This document shows, one piece after another, positions 34,083-42,235 of a DNA stretch of 64,000 nucleotides. A program made the position numbers and the translations under genes. The first letter of the stretch is position 1, and each line of letters opens with the position of its first letter. Under the pieces are notes generated by a model. It ran no database searches. It was given only the letters and a program-made list of their open reading frames with translations, and was not told where the DNA came from. Source of the stretch: Photobacterium lutimaris (GTDB lineage: Bacteria; Pseudomonadota; Gammaproteobacteria; Enterobacterales; Vibrionaceae); contig NZ_PYMH01000001.1 of the NCBI RefSeq assembly GCF_003025555.1, positions 558,001 through 622,000 of the forward strand, read 5' to 3'.

Positions 34083-35342
34083 TTAACGTGCCAACTTGTG
34101 ATGTGCGCGTGAGAAGTGGCCGGCACAGAATGCCCCCACAATTGAAAGTTCACCTGCCAGACAAAGGGCTGCACAAACCTCAGATAAAGCTTGAGAGTTA
34201 CCAGAACCGTGTAAACCCAGTAAATCCAAGCACGCTTTTTGGCTCGGCAAGGAGGTGCCACCGCCGACGGTACCGACCATCAGATTTGGCAGGGTGACAG
34301 AGGCATATAAGCCACCCTGTTGATTAACTTCGATGCGAGTAATACCGACCGCAGATTCCGCCACGCAGGCGGCATCTTGGCCACAGGCAATATAGAAAGC
34401 GGCGAGGGCGTTGGCATAGTGGGCGTTGATGCCGATACTGCCGCTTAGTGTGCCACCGATGGTATTCATACGGGCAAACTCGGCCATTTTTTTCGGCGTG
34501 GTATGTAACATTTTCTCGACTAGCGCCTTGTCGATGTTGATTTCTGCCGTCACTTTTTTACCACGTACGCCCCGTAAAGTTTGCGCCGTCGCTTTTTTAT
34601 CACCAGACAGATTGCCGTCGAGGAATGCTTCAAGTGGCTCTATGGGTGAATGCTGTAAGATATGTTCGAACACCGCATTGGTCGATATGGTCACCATATT
34701 CTGGCCTGACGCATCACCAGTGAGATATTCAAACACTAGGTAAACGTGGTTGCCTTCAATATTGACGCTGATATCCGTTAATTTACCGTGGCGTGTGGTT
34801 GATTCGGCAATTCGTCGGAACTCGTCATATTGGGTGACAACCCAAGCGACAAATTGTCCGGCTTGCGCCAAGTCATAAAAAGCAAAACAAGGGGTACGAG
34901 TGACGCCTTCATTCAGCAGCATGGCACTCGCCCCGCCAGCTTGGGTAATAAGCTGTGAACCACGGTTATAGGAAGCGACAAGGGCTGCCTCGGTTGTGGC
35001 GAGCGGTACGTGAAAATCATCCTGGGCAAACAGGCCATTGACACGAAGTGGCCCGGCAATACCAATGGGCATTTTCACTGTACCAATGAAGTTTTCGATG
35101 TTTTTGCTATAGCAGAGCATTTGCTCTTGTGTATATCCATCGAGCAATTGTGCTTTGGCTTCCTCGTTATCGAGCATCTGCCAGCGTCGTTCAACTGCCT
35201 TGGGGGTTAGGTAAGGCGTGCGCGGCTGCTTTTTATCCGGCTTGGCAAAGTTTGAGCCAAGGCGTTGCTGGAGCTCATCAGCAGTGAAGTCATTGACCAC
35301 CGTTTTCATGTGGTCGCGTCGATGGAGATTTAGTTTTGGCAT
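34083..35342 (-). CDS. Hydroxymethylglutaryl-CoA reductase
   Basis: 419 residues of the catalytic domain only, without membrane anchor. Signatures: ENFIGTVKMPIGIAGPL, PLATTEAALVASYNRG (catalytic Glu), DASGQNMVT (catalytic Asp nearby), ALAAFYIACGQDAA, GTVGGGTSLPSQ, and the C-terminal histidine in SRAHHKLAR. The fold is like the NADPH-dependent soluble HMG-CoA reductases known in Vibrio. It reduces HMG-CoA to mevalonate. No other mevalonate-pathway gene is near it, and gammaproteobacteria normally use the MEP route, so its physiological role is unclear. The start ATG 35342 is favoured over one 33 nt inside. Confidence 0.92.
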   Translation of the reverse strand: MPKLNLHRRDHMKTVVNDFTADELQQRLGSNFAKPDKKQPRTPYLTPKAVERRWQMLDNEEAKAQLLDGYTQEQMLCYSKNIENFIGTVKMPIGIAGPLRVNGLFAQDDFHVPLATTEAALVASYNRGSQLITQAGGASAMLLNEGVTRTPCFAFYDLAQAGQFVAWVVTQYDEFRRIAESTTRHGKLTDISVNIEGNHVYLVFEYLTGDASGQNMVTISTNAVFEHILQHSPIEPLEAFLDGNLSGDKKATAQTLRGVRGKKVTAEINIDKALVEKMLHTTPKKMAEFARMNTIGGTLSGSIGINAHYANALAAFYIACGQDAACVAESAVGITRIEVNQQGGLYASVTLPNLMVGTVGGGTSLPSQKACLDLLGLHGSGNSQALSEVCAALCLAGELSIVGAFCAGHFSRAHHKLAR

Positions 35343-35845
35343 AGCAGTGCTTCTTAGCTAATGACTGCGGCGGATTGTAACCTCCTAATATCAAAACACT
35401 ACTCCTGCCAGTTTGGAATCTCAGGTGCAGACAGAAATCATTCAGGTTTTTTCTTGCTTGGCGATATTGAGGAATGTGGTCATCCCGCTGATATCTAAGC
35501 AACCATCAGATTATATATGGGGCGGAGGTGTTGATTGTCAGTCATAATTATTAACAGTTTCTCTGCTTTAGTATTGCTGATTTTTTTACCGTTCACAGGC
35601 TCAAAAGCAGTATTGAGTGCTGATTTGTCGACAGCTTCCGTTTGGCGGTAGAGATAGCCATAGCTGGTGGTTGGCTATTCCAGCGGCATAGTCACTGATG
35701 CTTTCTTCGCCGTTAAGGGCGCCAGGCGAGAATATAAAGACATAGTTTGTACTCTAGCTCGAAGCTTTCGAGTTATAGCATTGCGTACCGGGCAGAACAC
35801 GCCTAGGATGGATACCGATTTTTGAGTAAACGGAGTTAATTCCAG
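35343..35845. other. Intergenic region, possible decayed ORF on the minus strand
   Basis: About 500 bp. On the minus strand an open frame from 35674 to 35495 has no start codon and reads like the C-terminus of a protein (SYGYLYRQTEAVDKSALNTA near its start). An overlapping frame upstream reads FSPGALNGEESISDYAAGIA, so one frameshift would join them. I cannot name a family. The ribosome-binding site of the next gene (CGGAG, 35832-35836) is the only firm signal. Confidence 0.3.
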
Positions 35846-36754
35846 ATGGTGGAAAAAGTTGGACTCACCCCGAAAGGGCCGCAGTTTTCTGAGTTAGTTC
35901 AAGGGTATTGGCGTCTTGCCGATTGGCACATGAGCCCGCAGGAACGATTGAGCTTCTTGAAGCAGCACATTGAGTTGGGGATCACGACAGTCGATCATGC
36001 TGATATTTATGGCGGCTATACCTGTGAGCAGCTGTTTGGTGAAGCCCTAGCGATTGATCCGAGTGTACGTGAACACATAGAGATCGTGACCAAGTGCGAC
36101 ATCAATTTGTGCACTGACCTTGTGCCTGAGCGCAAGATCAACCATTACGATACGGGCAAGCAGCATATCGTTAATTCAGTGAATAATTCATTGTCTCGTC
36201 TTCATATCGAGAACATTGATGTTCTGCTAATCCACCGTCCGGATGTATTGATGGATGCTGATGAGGTAGCTGAAGCCTTTGTGGAACTGAAACAGCAGGG
36301 TAAAGTGAACCACTTTGGAGTTTCAAACTTCACACCTTCGCAGTTTGACTTACTGCAATCTCGTCTAGAAGCGCCTTTGGTAACCAATCAGGTTGAGATC
36401 AATCCACTTAACTTTGAAGTGGCGCATGATGGTACACTTGATCAACTGCAAATGAATCGAGTGAAACCGATGGCGTGGTCATGCTTGGCTGGCGGCGCGA
36501 TATTCTCCGGTCAGTCTGAGCAGCAAATCCGAGTACGTAATGAGTTGGAAGCGATCCGTGAAGAGATTGGTGCTGACAGTATTGATCAGGTGATTTACGC
36601 GTGGGTACGCCGTCTGCCATCTAACCCGCTACCAATCATTGGTTCGGGTAAAATCGAACGGGTACAAACCGCGGTGGATGCTCTAGATATCACACTGACT
36701 CGTGAACAATGGTACCGGGTGTGGGTTGCTTCTAAAGGCCACGGGGTGCCATAG
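35846..36754 (+). CDS. Aldo/keto reductase (YdhF-like)
   Basis: 302 residues, a TIM-barrel oxidoreductase. The catalytic tetrad is visible: D and Y in VDHADIYGGY, K in EIVTKCDI, and H in IDVLLIHRPDVLMD. FGVSNFTPSQFDLL and PIIGSGKIERVQTAVDAL give the NADP-binding side. It matches the YdhF subgroup in length and in the WRLADW N-terminus (substrate unknown). GGAG lies 9 nt before the ATG. It has its own terminator downstream. Confidence 0.9.
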   Translation: MVEKVGLTPKGPQFSELVQGYWRLADWHMSPQERLSFLKQHIELGITTVDHADIYGGYTCEQLFGEALAIDPSVREHIEIVTKCDINLCTDLVPERKINHYDTGKQHIVNSVNNSLSRLHIENIDVLLIHRPDVLMDADEVAEAFVELKQQGKVNHFGVSNFTPSQFDLLQSRLEAPLVTNQVEINPLNFEVAHDGTLDQLQMNRVKPMAWSCLAGGAIFSGQSEQQIRVRNELEAIREEIGADSIDQVIYAWVRRLPSNPLPIIGSGKIERVQTAVDALDITLTREQWYRVWVASKGHGVP

Positions 36755-36812
36755 AGTCCACATGCTCTCATTAGGCTTATGAACTTAAAGTTCTTTTCGC
36801 TTGAAGAAATTT

Positions 36813-36847
36813 AGCCTCTGTCTAAGTGTAGACAGAGGCTTTTTTTA
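36813..36847 (+). terminator. Strong rho-independent terminator
   Basis: An 11-bp stem AGCCTCTGTCT/AGACAGAGGCT with a 6-nt loop is followed by seven T. It closes the aldo/keto reductase gene and lies opposite the end of the glyoxalase-like gene. Confidence 0.9.
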
Positions 36848-36886
36848 TTTGGGCCGGCGAAAGTCTAAAACGTTGCTAGCCCTTAA

Positions 36887-37327
36887 TTACCATTTGCCGG
36901 TGTTTTCCATTGAGAGCCATGGTTCGGCAGGCGTAAGCGCTTCGCCTTTTTGCAGCAGTTCAATTGAAATACCATCTGGTGAGCGCACGAATGCCATGTG
37001 ACCATCGCGAGGTGGGCGATTAATTGTCACACCGTTAGCTTGAAGGTGAGCACAAAGGTCGTAGATATTATCGACACGGAAGGCTAAGTGTCCAAAATTA
37101 CGTCCGCCAATATACTCTTCAGGATCCCAGTTGTAGGTCAGTTCAACCAGCGGTGCGCTCGTCGTTTTTGCATTTTCAGCATCACCAGGCGCGGCAAGAA
37201 AAATTAAAGTAAAACGGCCTTTCTCACTCTCTTTACGATTGGTTTCCACTAAACCCAGTTTGTTGCAGTAAAAATCAAGCGACGCATCAAGGTCGCTGAC
37301 TCGAACCATTGTATGTAAAAATTCCAT
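36887..37327 (-). CDS. Glyoxalase I-like VOC-family protein
   Basis: 146 residues, one full pair of VOC modules. Metal ligands by position: H5 ([12 protein letters not shown]), E in [11 protein letters not shown] in NFGHLAFRV and E in [12 protein letters not shown]. These match lactoylglutathione lyase. The insert between the first and second module is near that of GloA, and the C-terminus is longer by about ten residues. It probably isomerises the methylglyoxal-glutathione hemithioacetal. About 45 bp upstream lies a DJ-1-type gene in the same direction, so both may handle methylglyoxal (inference). Confidence 0.85.
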   Translation of the reverse strand: MEFLHTMVRVSDLDASLDFYCNKLGLVETNRKESEKGRFTLIFLAAPGDAENAKTTSAPLVELTYNWDPEEYIGGRNFGHLAFRVDNIYDLCAHLQANGVTINRPPRDGHMAFVRSPDGISIELLQKGEALTPAEPWLSMENTGKW

Positions 37328-37370
37328 TATACATTCCCGCTGTTATTCGCTATTGCTTAGCGCCAAGTTA

Positions 37371-38048
37371 CTATTCTAACAGTAATTCTGCAACGGCTTC
37401 ACCTACGCCGCTGGCCGATTGGGGGTTTTGTCCGGTGATAAGACGGCCATCAATAACAACGTTATTTGCCCATGCATCAGCAGCAATAAATACGGTATTG
37501 GCCTGCCTAAGCTTGTCTTCGAGCAAAAATGGTACGACACCGGTGAGCCCAATGGCTTCCTCTTCTTCATTGGTGAACCCTGTGACTTTCATATTGGCAA
37601 TAAGGTGGTCACCGTTGGCGTAAGTCATATTGACCAGTGCTGCTGGACCATGGCAAATCGCAGCGAGAATCCCGTTTTGTTGGTAAATAGCGAGGGCGAC
37701 GCGTTTAACATGTTCATCGTCGGGAAAATCCCACATGGTGCCATGACCACCGGCAAAGACGATGGCCTGATAGTCAGAAGGCATGATGTTATTGAGCGAG
37801 TGGCTATTTTTTAAATGATCAACCAGTTCCGGCACCGCAAGAAAGCGGGCATTGAACGCATCTTCTTCATCCCAGCTTTTTGGATCAACCGGAGTCTCTC
37901 CACCGGCAATTGACACAATATCTACGTCAATCCCTTTGTCGGCCAAGGCAAAGTAGGGATGTGTTAACTCAGAAAGCCAGAACCCAGTTTTTGTACCTGT
38001 ATTTCCCAATGCTGCATGGCTGGTAAGGACAATTAATGCTTTTGCCAT
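37371..38048 (-). CDS. DJ-1/PfpI-family protein, Hsp31/HchA-like glyoxalase III type
   Basis: 225 residues. The nucleophile elbow is AAICHGPAALVN (catalytic Cys then His), preceded by VFAGGHGTMWDF and by an acidic GFWLSELTHPY near residue 25, all typical of the class I glutamine-amidotransferase-like Hsp31/HchA group. Such proteins convert methylglyoxal to lactate without glutathione or act as chaperones. GAGGGAATCACATT precedes the ATG. The next gene in the same direction is glyoxalase-like, which supports an aldehyde-detoxification role. Confidence 0.88.
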   Translation of the reverse strand: MAKALIVLTSHAALGNTGTKTGFWLSELTHPYFALADKGIDVDIVSIAGGETPVDPKSWDEEDAFNARFLAVPELVDHLKNSHSLNNIMPSDYQAIVFAGGHGTMWDFPDDEHVKRVALAIYQQNGILAAICHGPAALVNMTYANGDHLIANMKVTGFTNEEEEAIGLTGVVPFLLEDKLRQANTVFIAADAWANNVVIDGRLITGQNPQSASGVGEAVAELLLE

Positions 38049-38163
38049 AATGTGATTCCCTCAAGCTTAAGTTAAAAACTTACAGCGAAAGCATAGTATA
38101 CCCAGCTACCACTAGGTGCTGTTCTGGTTACACTTTAATGAGAGAGGGAAGGAGGCTTTAGAA

Positions 38164-38538
38164 ATGACTGGAGAAAAGTTAACCATCTTTTACGATGGAG
38201 CGTGCCCGAGCTGTGTCGATGATCGGAATTGGTTTACGCGGCGACTGAGTCACCCAGACAATGTCAATTGGTGTGATATTACGGGAAAGGAGGATTACCT
38301 GAAGTCATTGGGGATAGATCCATATCTGGCAGTTAAAGAGCTGCATGTAATGAATGACAACGGCGCAATATATAAAGAATTGGATGCTTATATTTTGTTG
38401 TTCAAGCAGGTGTGGTACCTACGTCCTCTGGCATGGATAATGGCTATTCCATTGGTAAAAGGGCAGTTGTCGCGTTGGTATAGAAAAACGGTTGATCGAA
38501 GATTGGCTGGGCAGGGCCGGATAGGGCAGGATAAATAA
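38164..38538 (+). CDS. DCC-family thiol-disulfide oxidoreductase-like protein (DUF393)
   Basis: 124 residues from ATG 38164, set by AAGGAGG at 38149-38155. The signature KLTIFYDGACPSCVDDRNWF carries the C-x2-C-like pair, followed by MNDNGAIYKELDAYILLFKQ and an aromatic C-terminal segment (VWYLRPLAWIMAIPLVKGQL). DUF393 proteins have a thioredoxin-like fold and unknown substrate. Divergent from the DJ-1-like gene. Confidence 0.85.
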   Translation: MTGEKLTIFYDGACPSCVDDRNWFTRRLSHPDNVNWCDITGKEDYLKSLGIDPYLAVKELHVMNDNGAIYKELDAYILLFKQVWYLRPLAWIMAIPLVKGQLSRWYRKTVDRRLAGQGRIGQDK

Positions 38539-38572
38539 CGGTCGGCGCTCTACTTTGCGCCAGCCCGTTATT
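38534..38572. terminator. Bidirectional terminator
   Basis: A long imperfect stem with outer arms AATAACGG and CCGTTATT (inner arms GCGC/GCGC) lies between the DCC gene and the MarR gene, which run towards each other. Confidence 0.75.
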
Positions 38573-38583
38573 ATGTCTGAGGG

Positions 38584-39012
38584 TTATATAGCTTTTACCA
38601 TTTTCTGCAATAACGTAATCAGCTGTTGTTGTTCATCGCCGTCGAGGCAGCTGAGTGCCTGCTTATTGATTGCTAGCGGTATAGGTAGCAAGGTCGATTG
38701 CAATTCCCTGCCTTTGTTGGTTAGGAAAATACGGAAAGAGCGCCGGCTATTTGGATCATTTTGTCTTTCCACCAGTCCCAGCTTCTCAAGTTTATCGATG
38801 GTTCGAGTAGTGGTTGAGTTTTCGACTTTGGATTTTTGAGAGATTTCAGTTTGGGTTACCCCTTCTTCTTCCCACAAACACATTAGTGTTGGCCAAAGCG
38901 CAATGGTTAGTCCGTGTTTCTTTAGTTCGGTATCGAAAGTCTTGGCGGCATTGTTGGCAACAACATTAATGAGCCACCCAAAACTGGACTGTCGGTCAAA
39001 TTCTTGTTTCAT
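38584..39012 (-). CDS. MarR-family transcriptional regulator
   Basis: 142 residues. The winged helix-turn-helix reads EEGVTQTEISQKSKVENSTT then RTIDKLEKLGLVERQNDPNSR, with RSFRIFLTNKGRELQ as the wing and beta strand. It is 23 bp downstream of a cytochrome b gene on the same strand, so they probably form an operon. A GCAACTATTGC sequence at 39046-39056, just before its start, equals half of the 46-bp palindrome in the divergent promoter region upstream. Autoregulation through these sites is a reasonable inference. Confidence 0.87.
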   Translation of the reverse strand: MKQEFDRQSSFGWLINVVANNAAKTFDTELKKHGLTIALWPTLMCLWEEEGVTQTEISQKSKVENSTTTRTIDKLEKLGLVERQNDPNSRRSFRIFLTNKGRELQSTLLPIPLAINKQALSCLDGDEQQQLITLLQKMVKAI

Positions 39013-39035
39013 AAGGCGGGATCAACCCTCATGTT

Positions 39036-39665
39036 TTATAAACTAGCAACTATTGCCATTGTAACTGATAGTGCAGCAACAAACAGTACCAGCGCTTTTA
39101 TATTACTGGCAAAGTGAAGAGCGACAGAAGGCATTTCTATATTGTTCTGCTGTTTTCCTGTGACCATGGCTAATACCAATGGCTTGTTACGCAACTTGTA
39201 AAAGAAAATAGCCGCGAGATGGGTGAATACAAGCCCCATCAATGCTTTGGCGGTAAAGAGATGTACGTTTTCGGCAGTACTATAAAACGGCTCATCCAAG
39301 ATACTGCCAAGCATGCTGAAATTATCAAACCACCCTGTAAGCGCCAAGCCGCTTAAGCATTGCAACGTGAGTATTGTAAGCAATGAAAACACCATTAAAG
39401 CCCCAGCCGGGTTATGCCCAGGCTTAGATCTATATTTTCCTTTGAGATAGCTGATCACTATTCGTGGAGAATGGATAAATTGTGCGAAGCGGCTTGTATC
39501 ACTACCTACTATTCCCCAGCTTATCCGCCATAGCAACAGTGCAAATAAGGCGAGCCCGAAAGCGATATGTGGCCCTCCGCCATTGAATCCACTTAGTGCC
39601 AGAAGTGTAAAAAGAATAGCTTGTAGCCAATGATATAGACGCGTCGGTAAATCCCAAACCTTCAT
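39036..39665 (-). CDS. Cytochrome b-type membrane protein (b561/hydrogenase b family)
   Basis: 209 residues, about five membrane helices. Heme-ligand histidines are in LPTRLYHWLQAILF, GGPHIAFGLALFALLLWR and AENVHLFTAKALMGLVFTHLAAIF, the layout of the cytochrome b/b6-like (Ni/Fe-hydrogenase cytochrome b) family. MKVWDLPTRLYHWL is the typical start. GAAGGTG precedes ATG 39665. It is divergent from a cytochrome c'-type gene and leads the operon with marR; together they could form a small electron-transfer or stress module. Confidence 0.87.
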   Translation of the reverse strand: MKVWDLPTRLYHWLQAILFTLLALSGFNGGGPHIAFGLALFALLLWRISWGIVGSDTSRFAQFIHSPRIVISYLKGKYRSKPGHNPAGALMVFSLLTILTLQCLSGLALTGWFDNFSMLGSILDEPFYSTAENVHLFTAKALMGLVFTHLAAIFFYKLRNKPLVLAMVTGKQQNNIEMPSVALHFASNIKALVLFVAALSVTMAIVASL

Positions 39666-39709
39666 AGTTGTTCACCTTCATTTTATGTTGTTTGTAACAA
39701 GTGCCTCTG

Positions 39710-39755
39710 AATTTACACAGCAATAGTTGCAATTGCAACTATTGCTGTGTAAATT
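39710..39755. promoter_or_regulatory. Perfect 46-bp palindrome, candidate operator
   Basis: Twenty-three bases mirror perfectly around 39732/39733 (core TAGTTGCAATTGCAACTA, outer AATTTACACAG / CTGTGTAAATT) with no loop or mismatch. It lies in the 145-bp gap between divergent cytochrome b and cytochrome c' genes, not at a gene end and without a T-tract, so it fits a regulator site better than a terminator. The MarR protein encoded in the adjacent operon is the obvious candidate. Confidence 0.7.
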
Positions 39756-39810
39756 AATGTAATCAACAGTCGTCAATAGACTGGCAAGAAGGAAATGTGG
39801 GAGTATAGAA

Positions 39811-40299
39811 ATGAAAAAGATGCACAAAAATAGTTTGATGTTGGGTATAGCCCTAACTTTTTCAGCCGGCTCTATCGCGGTTGAAACCACTGAGCGAGTA
39901 AACACTCAGGACGCCACAGTACTGATGTTCGAAGAGGCGATTTCACAGCGACAGTCAACTTTTGGGTTAATTGAACATGATGCTAAAGATATGGGGAAAG
40001 CGTTAAAAGCAAAAGAAGTGAACTGGGATCGCCTTGAACTGGCAGCCAAGAAACTGCATGAAGCCTCAACGCGTTTAGATTCATTATTTCCTGAAGGTAG
40101 CCTTGAGGGAAGCAAAGCCAAGGATAAGGTTTGGGATGATAATGTGAAGTTTGAACGCTTATTAAATGAAATGGATGACGGCTTTGAACTGCTTTACCAA
40201 GCAACGCTTGAAAAGGATAAAAGCTTAGCTCAACAGGGCCTTAAGCAGGCGCAGTCGACGTGCAAAGCTTGCCACCGTCAATACCGGTCTCGCTGGTAG
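39811..40299 (+). CDS. Cytochrome c'-type protein (cytochrome c556 family)
   Basis: 162 residues with a signal peptide (MKKMHKNSLMLGIALTFSAG, cleavage near AVE). It has the four-helix Cytochrom_C_2 form: a long helical body and one C-terminal heme site (STCKACHRQYRSRW). In c' proteins the heme site is near the C-terminus, as here. They bind NO or act as electron carriers. Divergent from the cytochrome b gene across the palindrome; a joint regulon is likely. Confidence 0.85.
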   Translation: MKKMHKNSLMLGIALTFSAGSIAVETTERVNTQDATVLMFEEAISQRQSTFGLIEHDAKDMGKALKAKEVNWDRLELAAKKLHEASTRLDSLFPEGSLEGSKAKDKVWDDNVKFERLLNEMDDGFELLYQATLEKDKSLAQQGLKQAQSTCKACHRQYRSRW

Positions 40300-40411
40300 C
40301 ATGATTGAATTACATAGCCTTTTTATACTGGACTGTTAAGCTAGTTGAATATTTGTTTATCAGTATATACCCGAGAACCTTGACGTTACTTGGGGATTAA
40401 GTAGGGAAGAT

Positions 40412-41599
40412 ATGTTAGCAACTCGTCAAGATCATGGGTGGAAAACACCACAGAACTTTTTGATCTTAATTTCAATCATCGTTCCGGTCGCTTTTTCTAG
40501 TTGGCAGGCGTTACTTAATAACTTTGTGATCGAAGAAGCGGCTTTCACTGGAGCGGACATTGGCTTGTTGCAGAGTGTGCGAGAGATCCCTGGCTTTTTA
40601 GCATTTACCGCAGTTTTTGTTCTTATGTTCATCCGAGAGCAACGGTTCATGATTCTTTCGCTCGCAATGCTGACGTTAGGGGTCGCTATTACCGGTTTTT
40701 TCCCATCGGTATCAGGCTTGTTAATGACAACTCTATTGATGTCTACCGGCTTCCATTACTTCGAAACACTCAAGCAGTCACTCTCTCTGCAGTGGTTGAG
40801 TAAAGATGAAGCACCGGAAGTACTCGGGAAATTGATTTCGGTTGGTGCCCTCGCTTCTTTATGTACCTATGGTTCGCTGTGGCTCATGCTGGAGCAGTTT
40901 GAACTGCCATTTAAGTGGGTGTATTTAATTACCGGAGTAGCGGCTTTTGGTATATTAATTTTTGTTGCTACGGCATTTCCGCAATTTAAAAGCGAAACAG
41001 CACAGACCAAGAAACTGGTATTTCGTAAACGTTATTGGCTCTATTACGCGCTGACGTTTATGAGCGGTGCCCGTCGTCAGATCTTTATTGTTTTCGCCGG
41101 GTTTTTGATGGTCGAAAAGTTCGGGTATTCTGCCGCAGATATCACCCTGCTATTTTTGATCAATTATTTGTTTAACTGGTTATTTGCGAAGAAAATCGGT
41201 CGATTCATCGGGCAAGTGGGAGAGCGCAAAGCGCTGGTGTTTGAATATGTGGGTTTGATAGCGGTGTTTACCGGTTACGCCATTGTCGAACAAGCAGAAG
41301 TCGCTGCGGTATTATATGTCGTTGACCATTTGTTTTTCGCCTTGGCACTAGCAATGAAAACCTACTTCCAAAAAATAGCAGACCCAGCTGATATGGCCTC
41401 TACTGCTGGTGTTGCATTTACTATTAACCATATTGCTGCTGTCGTTATTCCTGTGAGTTTTGGCTTGCTTTGGCTAACATCACCGTCCTCGGTGTTTTTT
41501 GCTGGTGCGGCAATGGCGGGGATATCGCTATTGTTATCATTGAATATTCCCGCAAAACCGGAAGAGGGGAATGAAGTTAGAGTGTTAGCTTGGCGTTAA
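40412..41599 (+). CDS. Major facilitator superfamily transporter
   Basis: 395 residues, about 11-12 hydrophobic helices. It has the LLQSVREIPGFLAFT loop, a region at about 280 (NYLFNWLFAKKIGRFIGQVGERKALVFEY) resembling the MFS motif at loop 8-9, and VVIPVSFGLLWLTSPSS in the last helices. No transport substrate can be inferred. AGGGAAGAT precedes the ATG. It starts 113 bp after the cytochrome c' gene, on the same strand. Confidence 0.85.
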   Translation: MLATRQDHGWKTPQNFLILISIIVPVAFSSWQALLNNFVIEEAAFTGADIGLLQSVREIPGFLAFTAVFVLMFIREQRFMILSLAMLTLGVAITGFFPSVSGLLMTTLLMSTGFHYFETLKQSLSLQWLSKDEAPEVLGKLISVGALASLCTYGSLWLMLEQFELPFKWVYLITGVAAFGILIFVATAFPQFKSETAQTKKLVFRKRYWLYYALTFMSGARRQIFIVFAGFLMVEKFGYSAADITLLFLINYLFNWLFAKKIGRFIGQVGERKALVFEYVGLIAVFTGYAIVEQAEVAAVLYVVDHLFFALALAMKTYFQKIADPADMASTAGVAFTINHIAAVVIPVSFGLLWLTSPSSVFFAGAAMAGISLLLSLNIPAKPEEGNEVRVLAWR

Positions 41600-41712
41600 T
41601 TTACCCAAGTGATTGGGAAAATTCACATTCCATGACAAGGTCGGACTTGAGCAACACGCATAAGTTTTGCATCATGTACCAAGTGACTTCGTAATACCAC
41701 AAGGTAAAGAAC

Positions 41713-42168
41713 ATGATTTCTAAATGGGCAGTGCGCTTTTTTCAGATGGCGGAGCTAGTTGGCTCATGGAGTAAAGACCCTTCAACACAAGTCGGTGCTG
41801 TTATTACCAAGGGCAACCGAATTGTTTCTGTAGGCTTCAATGGTTATCCTCATGGTGTCTCTGATAGTGCTGATACCGATGATCGTGAAATGAAACTACT
41901 AAAAACGCTCCATGCCGAAGAGAATGCGATTTTGTTTGCCAAGCGTGACTTGGCAGATTGTGATATTTGGGTGACCCACTTCCCATGCCCAAATTGTGCA
42001 GCTAAAATTATTCAAACAGGTATTTCAACCGTTCATTGTCCTGAGCAGACCGAAGACTTCCTCTCGCGTTGGGGGGATAAAATTCAAGTTAGTCAGGAAA
42101 TGTTCGAGCAGTCCGGCGTATCGGTCAATTGGTTACCGCTCGATGAGCTTGATAAGAAGGCAAATTAA
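41713..42168 (+). CDS. dCMP deaminase-like zinc protein (ComEB type)
   Basis: 151 residues. The zinc site is complete: HAEENAI (H and catalytic E) and the PCPNCAAKII pair of cysteines. Upstream SKDPSTQVGAVITKGNRIVS is the deoxycytidylate deaminase N-terminal signature. It probably converts dCMP to dUMP. Length is short of phage/eukaryotic dCMP deaminases (about 180), but it lacks no catalytic residue. AAGGTAAAG precedes the ATG. Confidence 0.87.
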   Translation: MISKWAVRFFQMAELVGSWSKDPSTQVGAVITKGNRIVSVGFNGYPHGVSDSADTDDREMKLLKTLHAEENAILFAKRDLADCDIWVTHFPCPNCAAKIIQTGISTVHCPEQTEDFLSRWGDKIQVSQEMFEQSGVSVNWLPLDELDKKAN

Positions 42169-42173
42169 TACGT

Positions 42174-42201
42174 AGAGGCTGCGAGTGCAGCCTCTTTTTT
42201 T
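42174..42201. terminator. Bidirectional terminator
   Basis: Stem AGAGGCTGC/GCAGCCTCT with a GAGT loop is followed by a T-run, between the deaminase gene and the patatin gene. Confidence 0.88.
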
Positions 42202-42235
42202 CTTGCTCCCGAAAGGCTTCAAAGCGTGAGCATCA

